A program made the translations under genes and the position numbers. From NCBI GenBank assembly GCA_963556255.1, contig OY744611.1:40211871-40275870 (forward strand): DNA of 64,000 nucleotides. The letters are read 5' to 3'. This document shows positions 1 to 10,705 of the stretch, piece after piece. The notes beneath the pieces are model-generated. The model made no database searches and had not been told where the DNA came from. It worked only from the letters and a program-made list of their open reading frames with translations. This DNA comes from Allolobophora icterica (taxonomy: Eukaryota > Annelida > Clitellata > Crassiclitellata > Lumbricidae). Position 1 is the first letter of the stretch; the number at the start of each line of letters is the position of its first letter.

Positions 1-194
1 AAACAGCGATGTCCACAGGGATCAATTCGTATAACAAATGAAGGTCGACCATTGCATTAGAAAGTAGTCCTCTACTAACACTTCAAAACAACCCTACCTG
101 AAAACAACAGCCGATAGAGCGGTATAAACAACTCATAAGGAGCTTAATTACAGGCTTAAAACTGTCAGTGTTTAATGTAGTGTAAAATTTCTAA
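1..194. other. No gene recognised
   Basis: AT-rich sequence up to the first SINE. I see no exon, RNA gene or clear repeat in it. The stretch 461-729 after the SINE is likewise empty. Confidence 0.5.
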
Positions 195-460
195 GGGGAG
201 GATAGCTGAATGGTAACACTCTTGCTCGAAGAAGGTAAGATCATGAAAGACGCGGTTCGATATCCGTAACCCTATAGGTCGGCTCATTCTTCCATTCCCT
301 AGAGGGCAGCTGTAAAATGAGTGCGCGCCTAACAGGCTGCCAAGACGTGTGTTCTATAAAGATCTTGATAATTGTACTGTTGTCTGTTTCGAAGCTACTT
401 TAATACTGCGGTTTGCCAGTGAGCTCGTCAATAAATAAGAATATTATAATTATTACCTTA
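195..460 (+). repeat. tRNA-headed SINE, family B
   Basis: The head looks like a tRNA with an A-box-like stretch (GCTGAATGGTAAC near 204) and a B box (GGTTCGATATCC near 256). The body runs through a block ending in GTGAGCTCGTCAATAAATAAG. The same body, in either orientation, recurs at about 7335-7550, 31665-31850 and 33085-33345. More distant relatives with a GCAGGCGCTTAA..AAAG tail lie at 26340-26535, 52505-52845 and 55140-55410. The long variable region suggests a tRNA-Leu or tRNA-Ser ancestor, but this is a guess. Ends are approximate. Confidence 0.75.
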
Positions 461-737
461 CATAACGTTACAGCCAATATAGTAGCCTACAATGTGGTCC
501 TTACGATAATCGGACGGTTGTTGTGTACGGTGATGCATGTGTAGGCTAAAGGGTCACACAAAGGTCACACAATCGGTTATTTCGATTTGCGAGAAAATAG
601 ATCAAAATCTGCAGGCGATTCCAGGGAGTTAGGCTATTCACGACTCGAAGTTAATGAAGAATGAGTTGCATGTCGACTAATCGTATAAGCTAGGCTACGT
701 AGCGAAAGGATTGATAGGAAATGGTAGTCCTTTGGTG

Positions 738-1127
738 CAGAGGCGGATCCAAGGTGGGGCAAATCCGGTCATGGCCCCCTATTTGATATTTACACAGGAC
801 GTGCCCCCCCCATCACGAAGTAGACGATGTATGCAGATGCGGCGATCTTGTTTGACTGGTGGGGAGACACTTGTGAACTGTCTGGTCAGAAAGAGGTGAA
901 AAATTTTTTCGTGCTCACGCGCTCACTTTTTTTTAAAGACTTTTTTGGGTCCACGAAAAATCATACGTATATATGTGCATATATGTATGTAATTATGTAT
1001 GTATGCACCTATGTACGTATGCCTGTTTGGATGTATGCACGTATGTATGTATGTAATACATACATAAGACTTACTATGTATGTATTATTTTTGGCCCCCC
1101 TTGATAAACCTTCTGGATCCGCCCCTG
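738..1127. mobile_element. hAT-type MITE with 8-bp target duplication
   Basis: The left end CAGAGGCGGATCCA and the right end TGGATCCGCCCCTG are inverted repeats. The element is flanked by ctttggtg (730-737) and cttaggtg (1128-1135), an 8-bp duplication with one mismatch, as hAT elements make. From about 834 to 955 the interior holds a partial inverted copy of the GCGGCGATC-ended MITE seen at 2939 and 4731. A TATG-rich microsatellite-like stretch follows (about 965-1085). There is no transposase, so it is non-autonomous. Confidence 0.85.
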
Positions 1128-1135
1128 CTTAGGTG

Positions 1136-2938
1136 GAATAGGCCCTATACCGTGATATGTGAGCCGAGAATGTTTCCTTCAAGAAACTTAACAGCAAGCT
1201 ACTACAAACGAAGATTGGCAGACAGGAATGTGCGAACAAAAAGGCAAAGAGAGAAGCTATGCGAGAGGTTGGGAGTAGAGAATGCAGCTATGCGAAGGGT
1301 TACGAGTATAGGGAAGGCAGTGTAATCCCATACATCGATAAACGAAAACGTTAACGCCACTGATTGAGATTCACGTGTATTTAGGTTTACATTCACGCCT
1401 CTATAACCTACCCCCCATGCAGTCGTATATGCCTACCCTTAATGCTCGACCCTCACTTGATTTACCATGACCTTGCCTCGAACTTATATATACCAAATTA
1501 CCAGTGACGTCGATGACGGCGAAAATAACAAGGAAGACGACATATACGACAGATACGTCGGACCTTCGGCGAATGTTTTTCACCATTTGCATGCAAACGA
1601 TTGATTGACCGGACCGTCTTTAGAGAAGCGCCTTGCGGACAGTTCGCTAATGCATGCAATGCAACAACACATTCGTCACAATATTACACCCCGGCGGCCG
1701 TATCACCCGCGAAATTGCCAAAAAGTCTGTGTAATGCAGATAGAGCTGACAAAACCGATCGCATATAATCAGTGTGAGAATTACAGAAAAAAGACTGGGG
1801 TGCGGGGGAGGGGGATTAGACATTAATAATGATTTTGATCCACGCGGACCTGAAACTGAGAAAATTCAACAATGCAATAGAAAGCTTATAAGCTCCTTAA
1901 AGTGATCACATCACCAAATGTATTAGTATACAATTCACATGATCATAAATCTCACAATAAACCAGAACATTACTATTAGTAACCCACAAAGTGGATTGTG
2001 AAAGAAAATGCTAAAATATATGCACAATATAATCACACTATAGCACAACTGAGGTTGGGGTCAGAAACGACTCCCTGGGGTGTGTAATGAAGTCTTAACT
2101 GGGGTCCTAAGAAAGACTAGGGGGTCGAACCCCTCAACCTCCCGACAAATCTCACCATGCATATCATCACACATAGCTGTAACACACCGTCACAGGAATC
2201 CGTACGGTAGCTGCGCAAATGAACGGTTATATCAGACGGTTATCATATGAAAAACGACGTTATGACGCGAAATGCGGAGAAAGGTTCGCGGAACGAAATC
2301 TAACTCCGTCGTAACCCATGTACCGGCTAATCTCCGAGCTATATATACCCGCCCCACGTCCGATGGCAGTAAAGACTGCCCTACAGGAAGAGTGGATGTA
2401 TCGTTAGATCAGACCCCGCGCGAGTGTTCACGAAGTTCGTTCGACAGCGCATTTACTGCAAGCTATGAGGCTAATCGATCAATTTGAGCAAGAATTAGTA
2501 GGGTCTACTTTCAAAATAGGTAATCAAATTGTGCCGACCCACATAGGTGCACCGAGAGCGTTAATGGTGGAATTTGGGGTTGGCAGCAGTGGTGGTCCTG
2601 CTCATATTTCCATGGGTATTAATATGGACTATCCGGGTCTCATATGGGAATATGGGTTCCATATAGGCTCCATGTCGGCATACTGGCGGAGGGGAGGGCA
2701 TAAGTGAAATGTGGGCAGAAGTGAAATGTCCCGCGAAAACTTATCTTTGGTGGGAGACATGGGCAGGTACGGGATAAACAGGTCACACCCCCTCAACCGA
2801 TTTCAAGGTTCAAGCCATGTGTTATTTTCGTACAATTCCTGTAAATTTTCAGGTTTGTCGCTGATGAAGTTTGATATCAAACTGCACGGTTATACACAGA
2901 GAGGTACGTTTGCAGAGTCCACTGAGAAGCTCAATTCC
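1136..2938. other. No gene recognised; one dispersed repeat
   Basis: Several short ORFs exist (for example 2272-2487 and 2465-2707 on plus), but none resembles a known family and none has convincing splice sites. About 2045-2155 is homologous to 4370-4475: both read as 'aacgac..cc..ggggtgtg', then 'tcctaagaaagac', then 'tctcacc', marking a dispersed repeat. Near 2339-2356 a TATATATA stretch abuts a GGGGCGGG box when read on minus. This could be a promoter, but nothing downstream supports it. Confidence 0.5.
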
Positions 2939-3219
2939 CATGGGTGGCGATCATGGGGGTGTCGAGGGGGACAAGACGCTCACCTTTAACAGTGGGGGGA
3001 CACGCCATGCATCGGACCCCCTCACTTTGAAGAAACACCAAAAAAAGTCATCACATTTTTTGATGCGTGAGCACGAAAAATTTGTTTACCTTTTTTGATC
3101 AGATCAGTTCATGGCGATAAATTTTTTACCTCTTTTGACCAGATCAGTTCAAAACTCTTTTTTGACCAGATAAGTTCCAAAATGTCCCCCTCACCTGTCA
3201 AACAAGATCGCCGCCACTG
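2939..3219. mobile_element. hAT-type MITE, GCGGCGATC family, copy 1
   Basis: The ends CATGGGTGGCGATC and GATCGCCGCCACTG are inverted repeats. Perfect 8-bp duplications tcaattcc flank it at 2931-2938 and 3220-3227. The body is G/C-run rich at the left and carries repeated 'gaccagatcagttc' modules toward the right. It is clearly homologous to the copy at 4731-4996. No coding capacity is seen. Confidence 0.92.
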
Positions 3220-3418
3220 TCAATTCCCAATATATTTTACTTCTACAGAACTGCAGTTTAATATCCAGAGGAATCAAAAAGTGTAGACATTATGTTAGAA
3301 TGCACATTTAACCTAAATATAAAATATATAAGCTATATGTTTAATACATCTTGATACACTTATATCATATTCCTCAGATTCGTATTTCTGTGTGACCTTG
3401 CACACGTTAACATTTTTT

Positions 3419-3480
<62 letters not shown>

Positions 3481-3512
3481 TATAACAATAATAATAATAA
3501 CAATACGAAGAC
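3419..3512. repeat. (AAT)n microsatellite
   Basis: About 30 units of AAT, with a few AAC interruptions at the right end. The poly-Ile and poly-Asn ORFs read from it are artefacts. The stretch from 3513 to 3943 shows no recognisable exon. Confidence 0.95.
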
Positions 3513-3943
3513 GAGGCCTGACTCTCCAGACACTATCTCTGAATAACAATAATTTTTTCCAAATCCTGAGGGATCCTTGTTACCTCGGCCCTCGGGTAAA
3601 AAAATTATAATAATGTCACTGCTCTCTTGAGATGGATTTTATTAGCAATTTAACTGTAAATAACTGAAAAGTACTGGTATGAACTATTCAGATGAATAAT
3701 TTACTGAATAAATTGCATTCGTTTACTTTTCGTATGTACAGTGTCTGAATTCATGAATTAAGGGCTAGGCTAAAACCAAACAGTCCAATCGAGTCTGTTA
3801 CATCTCTGACTATTCTCTGTAGGAAGGTTCACATGCAACATATGTCAAGATAATGAAGATAAATGAGATAGACCAACGTGAGGGAGATGAATGTCTGACT
3901 GCCAGACTAGTCAGTCGACCAATATGAGCACGAAACTTGTCAC

Positions 3944-6900
3944 CTAATTTGAAGATTGTTAGATTATAAGTGGCACTTCCCTGCGACCCATCCGAAGCTG
4001 TTGCTGCAACACAAAGAAACAGAGGATATCATCAGACTATGGGTTTCCAATATACATTGTAGTATAATACTGGTTGCATCAAACAATAATTGCATCAAGA
4101 CAACTTAGACAAGGTTGTATCACACAGTACTGCACAGGTCACTTTACGTTCCATTAGCAGCCGGTATATGCAAAAACCCTGTATATCAGGTTTGAGTCAT
4201 CATCGTAATCATTTCAAGCAACAGCAAATCACTAATGACGACGACGACGATGATAATAATAACCATGATGATAATAATATTTAATAATAATAATAATAAT
4301 GATAATAACTTTGGTGCTAGGTTTGCCAGGGTCTGAGCCGTGCCAAACTGTCCTCAGTTAACTTCATAAATTAGTTGGAAACGACCCCATGGGCCCGGCA
4401 TGGGGTGTGAAACGAAGACATATCTGTGGGGGATCCTAAGAAAGACAAGGGCGTTGAACCCCCAACAATTCTCACCCTGAGAAGAACAGTCCTTCAGCTA
4501 GCCAAAAGAAGTGTTAGTGCCTTCATTTTTCTTAGCCTCGGCATATGAGGGTGGATGGCCAGTCCTCTCCCTCGCTACCTGATCTTTTCACCGACAGTGT
4601 ACAGTCACTGTACTCAATATAGCCGAGTTGGCTAGGGGGAGCAGGTGGAGCAGAAATCTCGAAACAAATTCTGCCCTGGCAGGGATTTGAAGTTTGAACC
4701 CCGCAACCTCTCGTTTGACAGTCCAGCAACCATGGGCGGCGATCATGGGGTCGAGGGGGACTAGTCCCCCCACCTTTAAGAGTGGGGGACACACCATACA
4801 TTTGTCCCCCCTCCCACTTTTTGAAGAAACCCCCAAAAAAGGTAATCACATTTTTTCCCAAAAATGGTTTTAAAAAATTCGCACATGAGCGCAAAAAAAA
4901 TTTTTGACCTCTTTTTTTGAGCAGATCAGTTCAAAACTCTTCACCAGACCAGTTCAACAGTGTCCCCCCACCTGTGAAACAAGATCGCCGCCAGTGCCAG
5001 CAACTGCAGAGCACTGTATCACTTCAGCTTGGCTCACCTATGACACACTGATCTAAGCTACAAGGTTAGACTAACTCACCTCTGAGTGTGATCGAGTAGA
5101 ATGGCGATGCTGACAAGAGAGTTTCCAGAGTGTTGTACGCCACACTGAATATCACCCACGTAGCGTTCGTCACCCTCGTCCACTCCAAGGTCTGGTTGGC
5201 GCCACTCTCCGTGTTTGCAATCAACCACGTCATCGTCAGAGTCTTGGACGACTTGCAATTGGTGCAGGTGAAGTTCAGGTCAAGCATGGTGCTCGCTTGC
5301 TCGCTACAGGCCACGCAGCTAACAACTAGGTTCAGGGAGGCAGAACTTACCAGCTCCACACAAACCGGAGAAGAGGAATTTCGAAAACCACCCAGTTTGG
5401 CCATCACACGAAAACAGTACAGTTCTGGTAGACTGGAGTAAAGAAGACTCTTTGTAGGAAGATTGAGAACAGATGAGGTCTCTGCTAACTCAGCTCCACT
5501 GGCTACACATGGCTGGACCACGTCTTCAGAAAACAGTAAGTATGACGATGCCACAATTAACTTCATAGATTAGGTGGTTGCTCGACTCAAATTGCGCAAT
5601 ATATTGCAACACAATACACACAAATTACACAATGTATTACTCACAATAAAGAAATTATATCTATCACATGTCTTTACATGTCATCACAAGCATTGTGACA
5701 TACACTGTTACACGAGCTGATGTTCACGTTGTTGTAAAAGATACTGCACAAGAAGAAGAGCCTAATCTTCATAACTACTGGTACAGATTTTTAATAACAC
5801 TAGTTACTAGTATAACAACAGTTGCCATGCACGTTCTGCACAAATTATTTCACAGATTTCACACCATCAAACTTGTAACACAAATGAAGCTGGGATGAAG
5901 ACACACTGTAAAATATTCAGTGTGATTCGTGCATACATTCATAATGTCGAGTTTATTCTTTGTCATGAGATGCTTCATATTAGAAATATCTAAGCCAAGA
6001 CAACCACTCAGATACGAAAAACGTCTTCTTGATTTGCCATTCGTTAGCAGTTAATTTAAATTTTGAGCTATCAAGCTAATAGTAAACGTTTGCTCTTAAC
6101 TACGTTACTCACCTGTGAGCGTAAGAGGATTTAAGATGGACCTGTTCCTTCCACACCACCAGACAAAGTTCTGTCCTTCTGCTGTACCCTTGTTCTGACG
6201 ATCAGATCCAGAAAAAGTAGTACCTGCAGTCGCTTTCAGAACTACCGTTTCATGCAAATCTGCAAGTACCTTTATTCAGTCATTCTCCCAAATCCAGTTT
6301 TTTTTATTACCTTGCATGAAGTCCAAAAATAATCACAGTATGGCCAGAACATTTACAGAGAATTAATCTTTAATTACATTTTAATTTTCTGGAGCATATT
6401 TTTAATTCAATGGGATCATATCTGCCTTGGGCATAAAAATTGTAAAAAATGGCATTTTAATTAAATAAAATTATCAGTTTTGTAATTTACAATCAGAAAT
6501 ATACAGTATGGCCAGAAAATTTACAGAGAATAAAACTTTAATTACGTTTTACTTTTCTGGGGCATATTTTTAATTCAATGGGATCATATCTGCCTTGGGC
6601 ATAGAAACTGTAAAAAATGGCATTTTAATTAATAAAATTATCAGTTTTGTGATTTACAATCAGACAATGAACATTTGATTATAAAACATCAATGACATCA
6701 ATTATCAGCTATGGGAAGCAATACCTGTTCTTCACATCAATTTCCCCTCACAGTTTTCTATCCAATCCTTACAGTTGACAGGATATGAATACAATTTAAG
6801 CTGGTTGAGAACTTCTCTTGTAAGAAGAGCTTTACTGCTTAAAAAGTTCGAGTATCAATGCATCTCAAAGTATTTTAATATCATAACCTTGTAATTGTAA

Positions 6901-7203
6901 TTGTAAAGTACAAGTTTCTAAAGCACTACTCTATAGCTAAGTGCAGGACACCAGATTTTGCTGAGTCATGTCAGAGGGGTTGTCCAGACAAGTCAAGTGA
7001 AGAGTCAGGTTGCCAGAGAGACCAGAGAGAAGGCAGAGCTGCAATTCTCACTCATCTTAGTGGCAGTGAACTGTAATGCACTTACAGTATTTCGTCTTAG
7101 ATGAGAGCAGATGAACAAGGAATGGCGGTGGGACTATAGCAAGCCACAGCTCATCCGTGGACCTGTCAATTCGCTTCTTCCTGCTTCGATCAAATCTCTC
7201 CAC
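3944..7203 (-). CDS. Exons of the REJ region
   Basis: Exon 7203-7086 encodes RSTDELWLAIVPPPFLVHL, the strand that normally opens a REJ module. Exon 6259-6113 encodes LHETVVLKA..FVWWC, resembling the 'V.L.A..S..FVW.C' core. Exon 5523-5080 contains two Cys pairs (VVSCVACSE and FTCTNCKSS) and ends SITLR. Exon 4003-3944 encodes ATASDGSQGSATYNLTIF, the closing beta strands typical of REJ repeats. Phases are 0, 1, 1, 1 and match at each junction. Introns hold a 168-bp tandem duplication (6336-6671), a LINE-like repeat (6920-7080), a SINE (7335-7550) and a hAT-interrupted SINE (4500-5025). Confidence 0.85.
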
Positions 7204-8930
7204 CTAAAGATATCAGATTAAACATCATCTACTACAGACGAAAAGTGACATTAAACTATGAATTAATTATTAGTATTTTACTCCAAGCACCATAATATAT
7301 CAGGAATAAAAACTAGTGCAAGAAAACAAAGAAGTAAATAATAATAATAATAATTTTCTTTATTAATTCACACTGACAAACGCAGTAAGATTACATTGAA
7401 ACATGACAGCACAATCAAATCTTAACTAAACACACGTTTTGGCAGCCATGCAAGGCGCCACCCTAGAGGCGGGTTACGGGTATCGAACCACGAATCTATT
7501 GTTCTCCTGGCCATGAGTGTTACCATTACTTTATACCCCTACTTGTAAATTTGCACCACATTTTTCAGTATAATATATTTTATTTGTGACCAACATAATG
7601 TTTGTCATTACTAAAAAAATATTCTTGGTACGAACCTGAATCCGAAATAAATAAGTACCAAAATCCAAGCAATTTCTTGGCAAACGTAGAACAAAATCAG
7701 TCGCTGAAACATTTGGAAGTAATGCCAGGAAATCCTCCCCCACCGGTTTAGAATTTCTCGTCAGCAGGCGATTCGCAACCCAGCGAACCCTAAACGTGTT
7801 TCGTTCATGTCTGCTTATTGTGCATTCGGCTGGAATGGAAGCCGACAGAAAGACTTCTTGGTCTTTCTCAAACTTGGTGATGTAGTTTAGATTGGGACCT
7901 GCTCCCTTTGCCACAACTGTCAGCCCCCGACAGAGACGCTCCACACTGATATACTCCATTGCACCCAGGTATTCTGCGGCTGGACCTCCATTTACACTGC
8001 TTATATACACAGCCAACTGGTAAAGACCTGGACTATAGTTGTGTATGTCAGAAGCAATCATGCAGGATTGGTTATTGTCCTCCGTGCACAGTTTCAGTTT
8101 AAGATGTTTGGTTGCGGAAATATCGCCATAGTCGAGCGACACACGCAAGCTTGGATGTGCATTTTGAACCCAAACTTCAACATTTATGCTTCCGTTAATA
8201 ACATCTGGATTATTGCCTTGCTCAGTGATGTTTAACCAGACGTTTCCAACTATCATTGCAAGCGGAGAGACAAGAATATTGATGGTAAAGTTACCAGTGC
8301 ACAGTTCATAGCTTCGTGAATCTTTTGAAAGAGTGATTGTGATTTGATACTCTCCAATTTTTCCATATTCTTGTTGTTGAAGAACAGCGCAGCATGCTGT
8401 GTAATGATACTGAAGAATCAACTCTGGCAAAATTGACATCCAATTTGAAACTGTGTGCCTTTCCTCATTTCCCCAATCGATAATCGCTTTAGCATTGTCA
8501 GAGGCAGATCCATTGAAAAATACACCCACGGTAACTGTGTCATATGGAGCAAACTGTTCTCTTTTGTCGACAAGAACGGCAAAAATATCGCATGCAGGTT
8601 TAACTCCTGTCTGAGGGAAAATGTTATCAAAAATGGCAATAGGCTTGAAAAAAGAATCGTGGTTTCCCATGACTCTTATGACAATTTGGTAATTTCTCCA
8701 AGTCTCATACACGTGCACACAAGAGTCAGTAAATCCTGGCAGGTAATTTTTGGTCAAAAACTTGGTCCCATCTCCAAAATCTACTTCGACCACATTGGCT
8801 CTGTGTTCTCCAAGGTCCATTTTGAACTCAACTAGTCCACTGCAGCTAATATTGGCAAATAAATGGACTGAACCTTGTTGCAAATGTGAAAAATTTGAGC
8901 ACTGAAATGGTTCCAGCAGCTCTGTAAAAC
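3944..8930 (-). CDS. Polycystin-1/REJ-type receptor, five exons, incomplete
   Basis: Five minus-strand exons join in phase: 8930 (or 8901)-7636, 7203-7086, 6259-6113, 5523-5080 and 4003-3944, all with AG..GT borders. Translated in order they give PKD-like beta domains and then a REJ (receptor for egg jelly) region, the layout of polycystin-1, PKD1L and sea-urchin REJ proteins. Such proteins are large membrane glycoproteins that usually continue with a GPS/GAIN cleavage site, a PLAT domain and a channel-like membrane part. I found none of these here: after 3944 the phase-1 reading is lost in repeat-filled DNA, so the 3' part is missing, far to the left, or the gene is broken. The 5' end is also open, because the first exon has no in-frame ATG. 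N-X-S/T sites are abundant. Family call is firm; orthology to a particular member is not. Confidence 0.85.
4500..5025 (-). repeat. tRNA-Asp-like SINE (family C) split by a hAT MITE
   Basis: Read on minus, the SINE starts with a tRNA-Asp-like head (the ACTGTCAAAC anticodon region and GGGTTCAAAC B box near 4690-4720). It continues through 'CTCATATGCCGAGGCTAAG' to the CACTTC tail near 4510. The MITE at 4731-4996 is inserted in its head; the SINE resumes at 4997 after the duplicated ccagcaac. Uninterrupted relatives lie at about 25990-26235, 55985-56200 (plus) and 43670-43830 (minus). Confidence 0.8.
4731..4996. mobile_element. hAT-type MITE, GCGGCGATC family, copy 2
   Basis: The ends CATGGGCGGCGATC and GATCGCCGCCAGTG are inverted repeats. 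Perfect 8-bp duplications ccagcaac lie at 4723-4730 and 4997-5004. The body aligns with 2939-3219. It sits inside a SINE and so is younger than it. The antisense ORF through this area (4532-4894) is built from SINE plus MITE and is not a gene. Confidence 0.93.
6336..6671. repeat. 168-bp tandem duplication in an intron
   Basis: Two adjacent copies begin 'cagtatggccaga' at 6336 and 6504 and share long identical runs such as 'catatttttaattcaatgg'. Differences between them are scattered. It lies between the REJ exons 6259-6113 and 7203-7086. Confidence 0.9.
6920..7080. repeat. Dispersed repeat paired with 48890-49050
   Basis: Both loci read 'aagtttctaaagca..agctaagtgcaggaca..tcatgtcagag' and then 'ccagagag.ccagagaga'. 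The shared stretch is about 130 bp with scattered differences. The class is unknown; a LINE fragment is possible. Confidence 0.65.
7335..7550 (-). repeat. SINE, family B
   Basis: Reverse-oriented copy of the family at 195-460. It shares the 'cactgacaaacgcagta', 'cacacgttttggcagcc' and 'gagtgttaccatt' blocks. It begins next to an (AAT)n stretch at 7338-7352. It ends close to the splice donor of the PKD exon (7636). Confidence 0.75.
7636..8930 (-). CDS. Exon with three PKD-like domains
   Basis: One long exon of about 430 codons. The first PKD repeat shows the signature VDFGDGT followed by HVYETW..YQIVIRV. A second, weaker one has IDWGNEERH..LQYHYTACC..GEYQITITLS. A third has LDYGD..HNYSPGLYQLAVYIS. 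A beta-rich stretch ending FGTYLFRIQ follows, the usual lead-in to REJ. The acceptor is uncertain: GATGTTTTAG|GT (start 8930) and CATTTCAG|TGC (start 8901) both keep the frame. The donor is CAG|GTTCGT after 7636, phase 0. PKD domains are Ig-like folds used for ectodomain adhesion. Confidence 0.85.
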
Positions 8931-9158
8931 CTAAAACATCACAGTAACTGTTTAACCATAATACAGAGTAACAACTGCCAAGTAATACAACTGCATTTGT
9001 TATGCAAAACTTTAGAGTAACAAAGGCTGCATAAAATTTGAGCACTGAAATGGTTCCACAAAACACAGTAACTGTTTAACCATAATACAGAGTAACAAGT
9101 GCCAAGCAACACAACTGCATTTAAGCAAAACTTTACAGTAACAAAGTCTCCATAAAAT
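8894..9158. repeat. 143-bp tandem duplication across the PKD exon 5' border
   Basis: Both copies begin 'tttgagcactgaaatggttcca' (8894 and 9037) and run through 'cagtaactgtttaaccataatacagagtaaca' to 'ccataaaat' or 'gcataaaat'. The second copy lacks about 23 bp. On minus each copy contains CATTTCAG|TGCTCAAA, so the PKD exon's possible 3' splice site is present twice. Confidence 0.88.
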
Positions 9159-9764
9159 TGATCCAGTAGCAGTAATCCTTTGTAACAAAGTACAACATAA
9201 AATTAACAGCTCAACAAAACACTGTTAACCCTTTAACGATGTTTTCCATACATTTTTAGTACACGCTCATCGACGAGTCATCGTTGAAGTTGACAGACAA
9301 ATAACTAATTACCACTGAAGCGTTCATGAAAACTGCAAACTATATATCAACACACTACATACTCCATATCCTTATCTGAATATTTACGCATATTAAATGC
9401 GTGCAATTAATTGATAGGCTTACTCAGAGTCAGAGTTACATTCTGCATTACAGTCAATATCTAAGTGCCATGAGAGTGCCTCTGATTTGTAGAGCACCTC
9501 TGATTTGTTTTGCTCTTTCTTCAGCACTATATAAATGTTCAATTAGTTGCATTTACAATTTAATTGCGTGTCATTTTCACAAAAAAGTAATAGTCTACCT
9601 TTGTTGGTTGATCCACGTATTTCAGTGACCACCAGTAAAACGATCAGCAAGAGCCAAACCATAATTCAAGGTAGGCCTAAACTTCTACCTGAAAATAATC
9701 AATTATTGTCCACACACAATTCTCCACCAAAAAATTAGACCTACCAAAATAATTTGTGATTACA
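9159..9764. other. No gene recognised
   Basis: AT-rich. The short plus ORFs at 9401-9738 have no recognisable content. A first exon of the REJ gene, with a signal peptide, might lie here or further right on minus, but I cannot identify one. Confidence 0.4.
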
Positions 9765-10050
9765 GGGATCTGAGCAATGAGGAAAGGTTGAAAGGTCTGG
9801 CCTACCAATGCTGGAGTGGAAGAGCAAAGGAGATGTACAGGGATAATGGAAACATCTTATTTTATTATGGAAAGAAGGAAATGCAGTGGAAGAGGCTCTT
9901 TGCATTATCTAGCACCAAACAAGGCGGCTGGACAACATAAGTATAAAATATTCACGAAACAGAACTGAATTTCCGGGCAGAGGTTCCTCAGTGCAAGAGC
10001 TGTAGACTTTGAGAGTGGTTTGGAAGATAATACTGTCTCAGTGGCAGTGC
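9765..10050 (+). mobile_element. Decayed non-LTR retrotransposon 3' part
   Basis: In broken frames the sequence reads 'SNEERLKGL', then 'LEWKSKRGD', then a stretch like the C-terminal tail after a reverse transcriptase (typically 'RLK.L.L..LE.RR.RGD'). Several frameshifts and stops are present. It is a remnant only and the class is uncertain. Confidence 0.55.
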
Positions 10051-10059
10051 ATATTTTAA

Positions 10060-10255
10060 GAAATTTACACTACTGGGACAAAGCTGGGCGAATTGATCTT
10101 CCTACTGGGACAAATCTTAACACTCCCGCAACATTTGTCCCACTAGTTATACTTTAAACATACATTGCCCATACATTGCCTGGGACAAATCATATAACTA
10201 CTGGGACAAATCATAAAACTACTGGGACATTTGTCCCACTAGTTATACAGTTAAA
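10060..10255. repeat. Short palindromic repeats around TACTGGGACAAAT
   Basis: The motif ACTGGGACAAA recurs at about 10072, 10104, 10199 (and with variation at 10190) and 10220. Its reverse form TTTGTCCCACTAGTTATAC appears at about 10135 and 10228. The two orientations meet as a near-palindrome at 10219-10242. Confidence 0.7.
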
Positions 10256-10607
10256 ATATGCCCTGCTCAGTGGACACCGTCACAACCTTTAACAAGCTAG
10301 GAAGGCTCAGTTATTAAAAGTATGTATACTCTTTATTAGGCCTAATTCCAACTGCTTTACCGCGCCGTGCAGAACATGACATTAAGTAAGATATATTAGG
10401 CAATCCCGGTTAATTGGCACTGGTTCGAACACAGGTTGTGAACCGCCAACAGCCATAGCCATGCTACGCTAAAATAATACCACACTAACGGATTGTCAGA
10501 GATTGAGAAGGGGACGGGTTATTTTTACCACGATATTTTAGTAATGTTTTTGTTAATCCCTCTACAATTTGGAGTCTATTTCAAAGCTTCATGCCTGGAT
10601 CAAAACT

Positions 10608-10705
10608 TGCCCCAATCGTAATCGCGAGATTTCTTAAGAAAACTGATCTGCGAGAACCAGCTTTTTCACAGGCGCCTAGTCAAAACAAAACCGGCTCGTT
10701 TCGAA
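10608..10705 (-). mobile_element. 3' end of LINE family A
   Basis: On minus it reads GACTAGGCGCCTGTGAAAAAGCTGGTTCTCGC and then toward ATTACGATT, matching the 3' UTR of the LINE at 18724-20738. It is severely 5'-truncated. The stretch 10706-11670 to its right shows nothing I recognise. Confidence 0.7.

Noticed and set aside
3313..3610. Poly-Ile ORFs resembling membrane segments
   Set aside because: Produced by the (AAT)n microsatellite; the same holds for 51602-52014 and 41739-42205.
4532..4894. 120-codon minus ORF
   Set aside because: It crosses a SINE and the inserted hAT MITE, so it is a chance frame.
5130..5441. Plus-strand ORF opposite the REJ exon
   Set aside because: It is a shadow of the minus-strand coding exon, whose splice phases and domain content are consistent.
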